DNA of 12,461 nt from RGIG8775 sp045121195 (GTDB taxonomy: Bacteria > Bacillota > Clostridia > Oscillospirales > CAG-272): NCBI GenBank assembly GCA_045121195.1, contig JBGVFO010000003.1:1-12461 (forward strand), written 5' to 3'. The notes under the pieces are model-generated. The model made no database searches. It was not told the origin of the DNA and was given only the letters and a program-made list of their open reading frames with translations. This document shows, in pieces, positions 11,835-12,461 of the stretch (positions are counted from its first letter, which is position 1; each line of letters opens with the position of its first letter). Made by a program: the position numbers and the translations under genes.

Positions 11835-12461
11835 ATGATACGAATTGCCATATGCGATGACGAGAAAAAGATACTCGACGAAGTAGAGGGATATATCAAG
11901 AATTACGCGGAAAAGGAAAGTGTTGCTGATATTGAGATTTTCCGCTTTGATTCTGCCGGATCGTTGCTGAGTGCGTTGGAGGACGGCAAAACCTTCGATG
12001 TTTTCGTGCTTGACGTTTATATCGGTGACGAAATGGGAACGGCACTCGCTCGAGATATTCGGAAATTTAGGATCGAAAGCCCTATTATTTTCGCAACGAC
12101 CTCGCTCGAACACGCGCCCGAGAGCTATGAAACAGGAACGCTCCGATATCTCATAAAGCCAATCAATCCCGGAAAGCTTTATGAAGCGATGGGCGTGGCT
12201 CTTGTGTGGGCCCGAAAAATGAGTGAGCATTTCTTAAAGTTTAAGACGGAAAACGGTGTTGCAAGCGTAAATGCAAACCATATTATGTACTCGGAAGCGC
12301 ACGACCATTATCAATATATGAGGAAAGCTGATGGCGAAGAAATCAAGGTCAGAATGACCGTCACAGAGCTGTTTACCATGCTCAGCAAATATGGCGGCTT
12401 TGTCCGCATCGGCAGCGCTTACATTATCAACTTGCGGCACGTTAAGAACGTAACTCCGACA
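11835..12461 (+). CDS. LytTR-family response regulator, 5' 209 codons (continues past the window)
   Basis: The frame is open from ATG 11835 to the window's end, 209 codons without a stop, and so is partial. The receiver domain (about 1-120) has the acidic pair Asp8-Asp9 (ICDDE), the phospho-acceptor Asp60 (VFVLDVYI), Thr88/Thr89 (FATTS) and Lys108 (YLIKPI). The C-terminal part from about 133 is a LytTR DNA-binding domain, with FKTENGVASVNANHIMYSEA and the later GGFVRIGSAYIINLRHVKNV. Such regulators (AgrA, ComE and VirR types) work with a membrane histidine kinase, expected to the right of the window. AAGGAGG seven bases upstream supports the start. The signal and target genes cannot be told. 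Confidence 0.92.
   Translation, partial: MIRIAICDDEKKILDEVEGYIKNYAEKESVADIEIFRFDSAGSLLSALEDGKTFDVFVLDVYIGDEMGTALARDIRKFRIESPIIFATTSLEHAPESYETGTLRYLIKPINPGKLYEAMGVALVWARKMSEHFLKFKTENGVASVNANHIMYSEAHDHYQYMRKADGEEIKVRMTVTELFTMLSKYGGFVRIGSAYIINLRHVKNVTPT

Overview
The window looks like a near-origin chromosomal segment of a Gram-positive, Clostridia-type bacterium (Bacillota). The basis is the gene order rsmG, noc, parA (soj), parB (spo0J), which matches the origin-proximal cluster of Bacillus and clostridia. Supporting signs are many exact copies of the Bacillus-type parS site TGTTTCACGTGAAACA, strong AGGAGG-like ribosome binding sites, TTG starts, and short intergenic repeats of a style common in gut Clostridia genomes. 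No dnaA, dnaN or DnaA-box cluster is visible, so the origin itself is not in the window. The species cannot be named from sequence alone.

Bases 1-804 hold no convincing gene. They contain a near-perfect palindromic element (1-348), a 171-bp miniature inverted-repeat element directly abutting it (348-518), a probable decayed third relative (about 560-700), and the terminator of the next gene. Bases 805-2493 are an accessory block: an XRE repressor and a zinc-ribbon membrane protein read divergently around a strong promoter with an operator-like dyad, then a small ribbon-helix-helix protein divergent from a SLOG-fold protein. A second copy of the 171-bp element (2511-2681), in the same orientation and about 97 % identical, closes the block. 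A small DUF378-type membrane protein follows on the minus strand.

From 3214 to 11762 every gene is on the plus strand: a zinc-ribbon DEDDh exonuclease, thiI (tRNA 4-thiouridine synthesis), rsmG (16S rRNA methylation), noc (nucleoid occlusion), parA and parB (chromosome segregation), serS (seryl-tRNA synthetase) and an unrecognised two-helix membrane protein. Seven exact parS cores lie between 5595 and 9775, at nearly every gene junction plus one inside noc. Three of them form a tandem set at exactly 35-bp spacing. An eighth, altered palindrome lies inside thiI and combines the outer bases of a Noc site with the centre of a parS site. ParB loads at parS and spreads, ParA moves or regulates the complex, and Noc (a ParB paralogue) couples chromosome position to division. 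This locus therefore both encodes the system and is its main DNA target. The window ends inside a LytTR-type response regulator (11835 onward).

The most unusual points are the noc gene, which has a roughly 110-residue insertion splitting its CTP-binding domain with an in-frame parS in the insertion, the 35-bp parS triplet, the hybrid site in thiI, and the palindromic repeats at the left edge.
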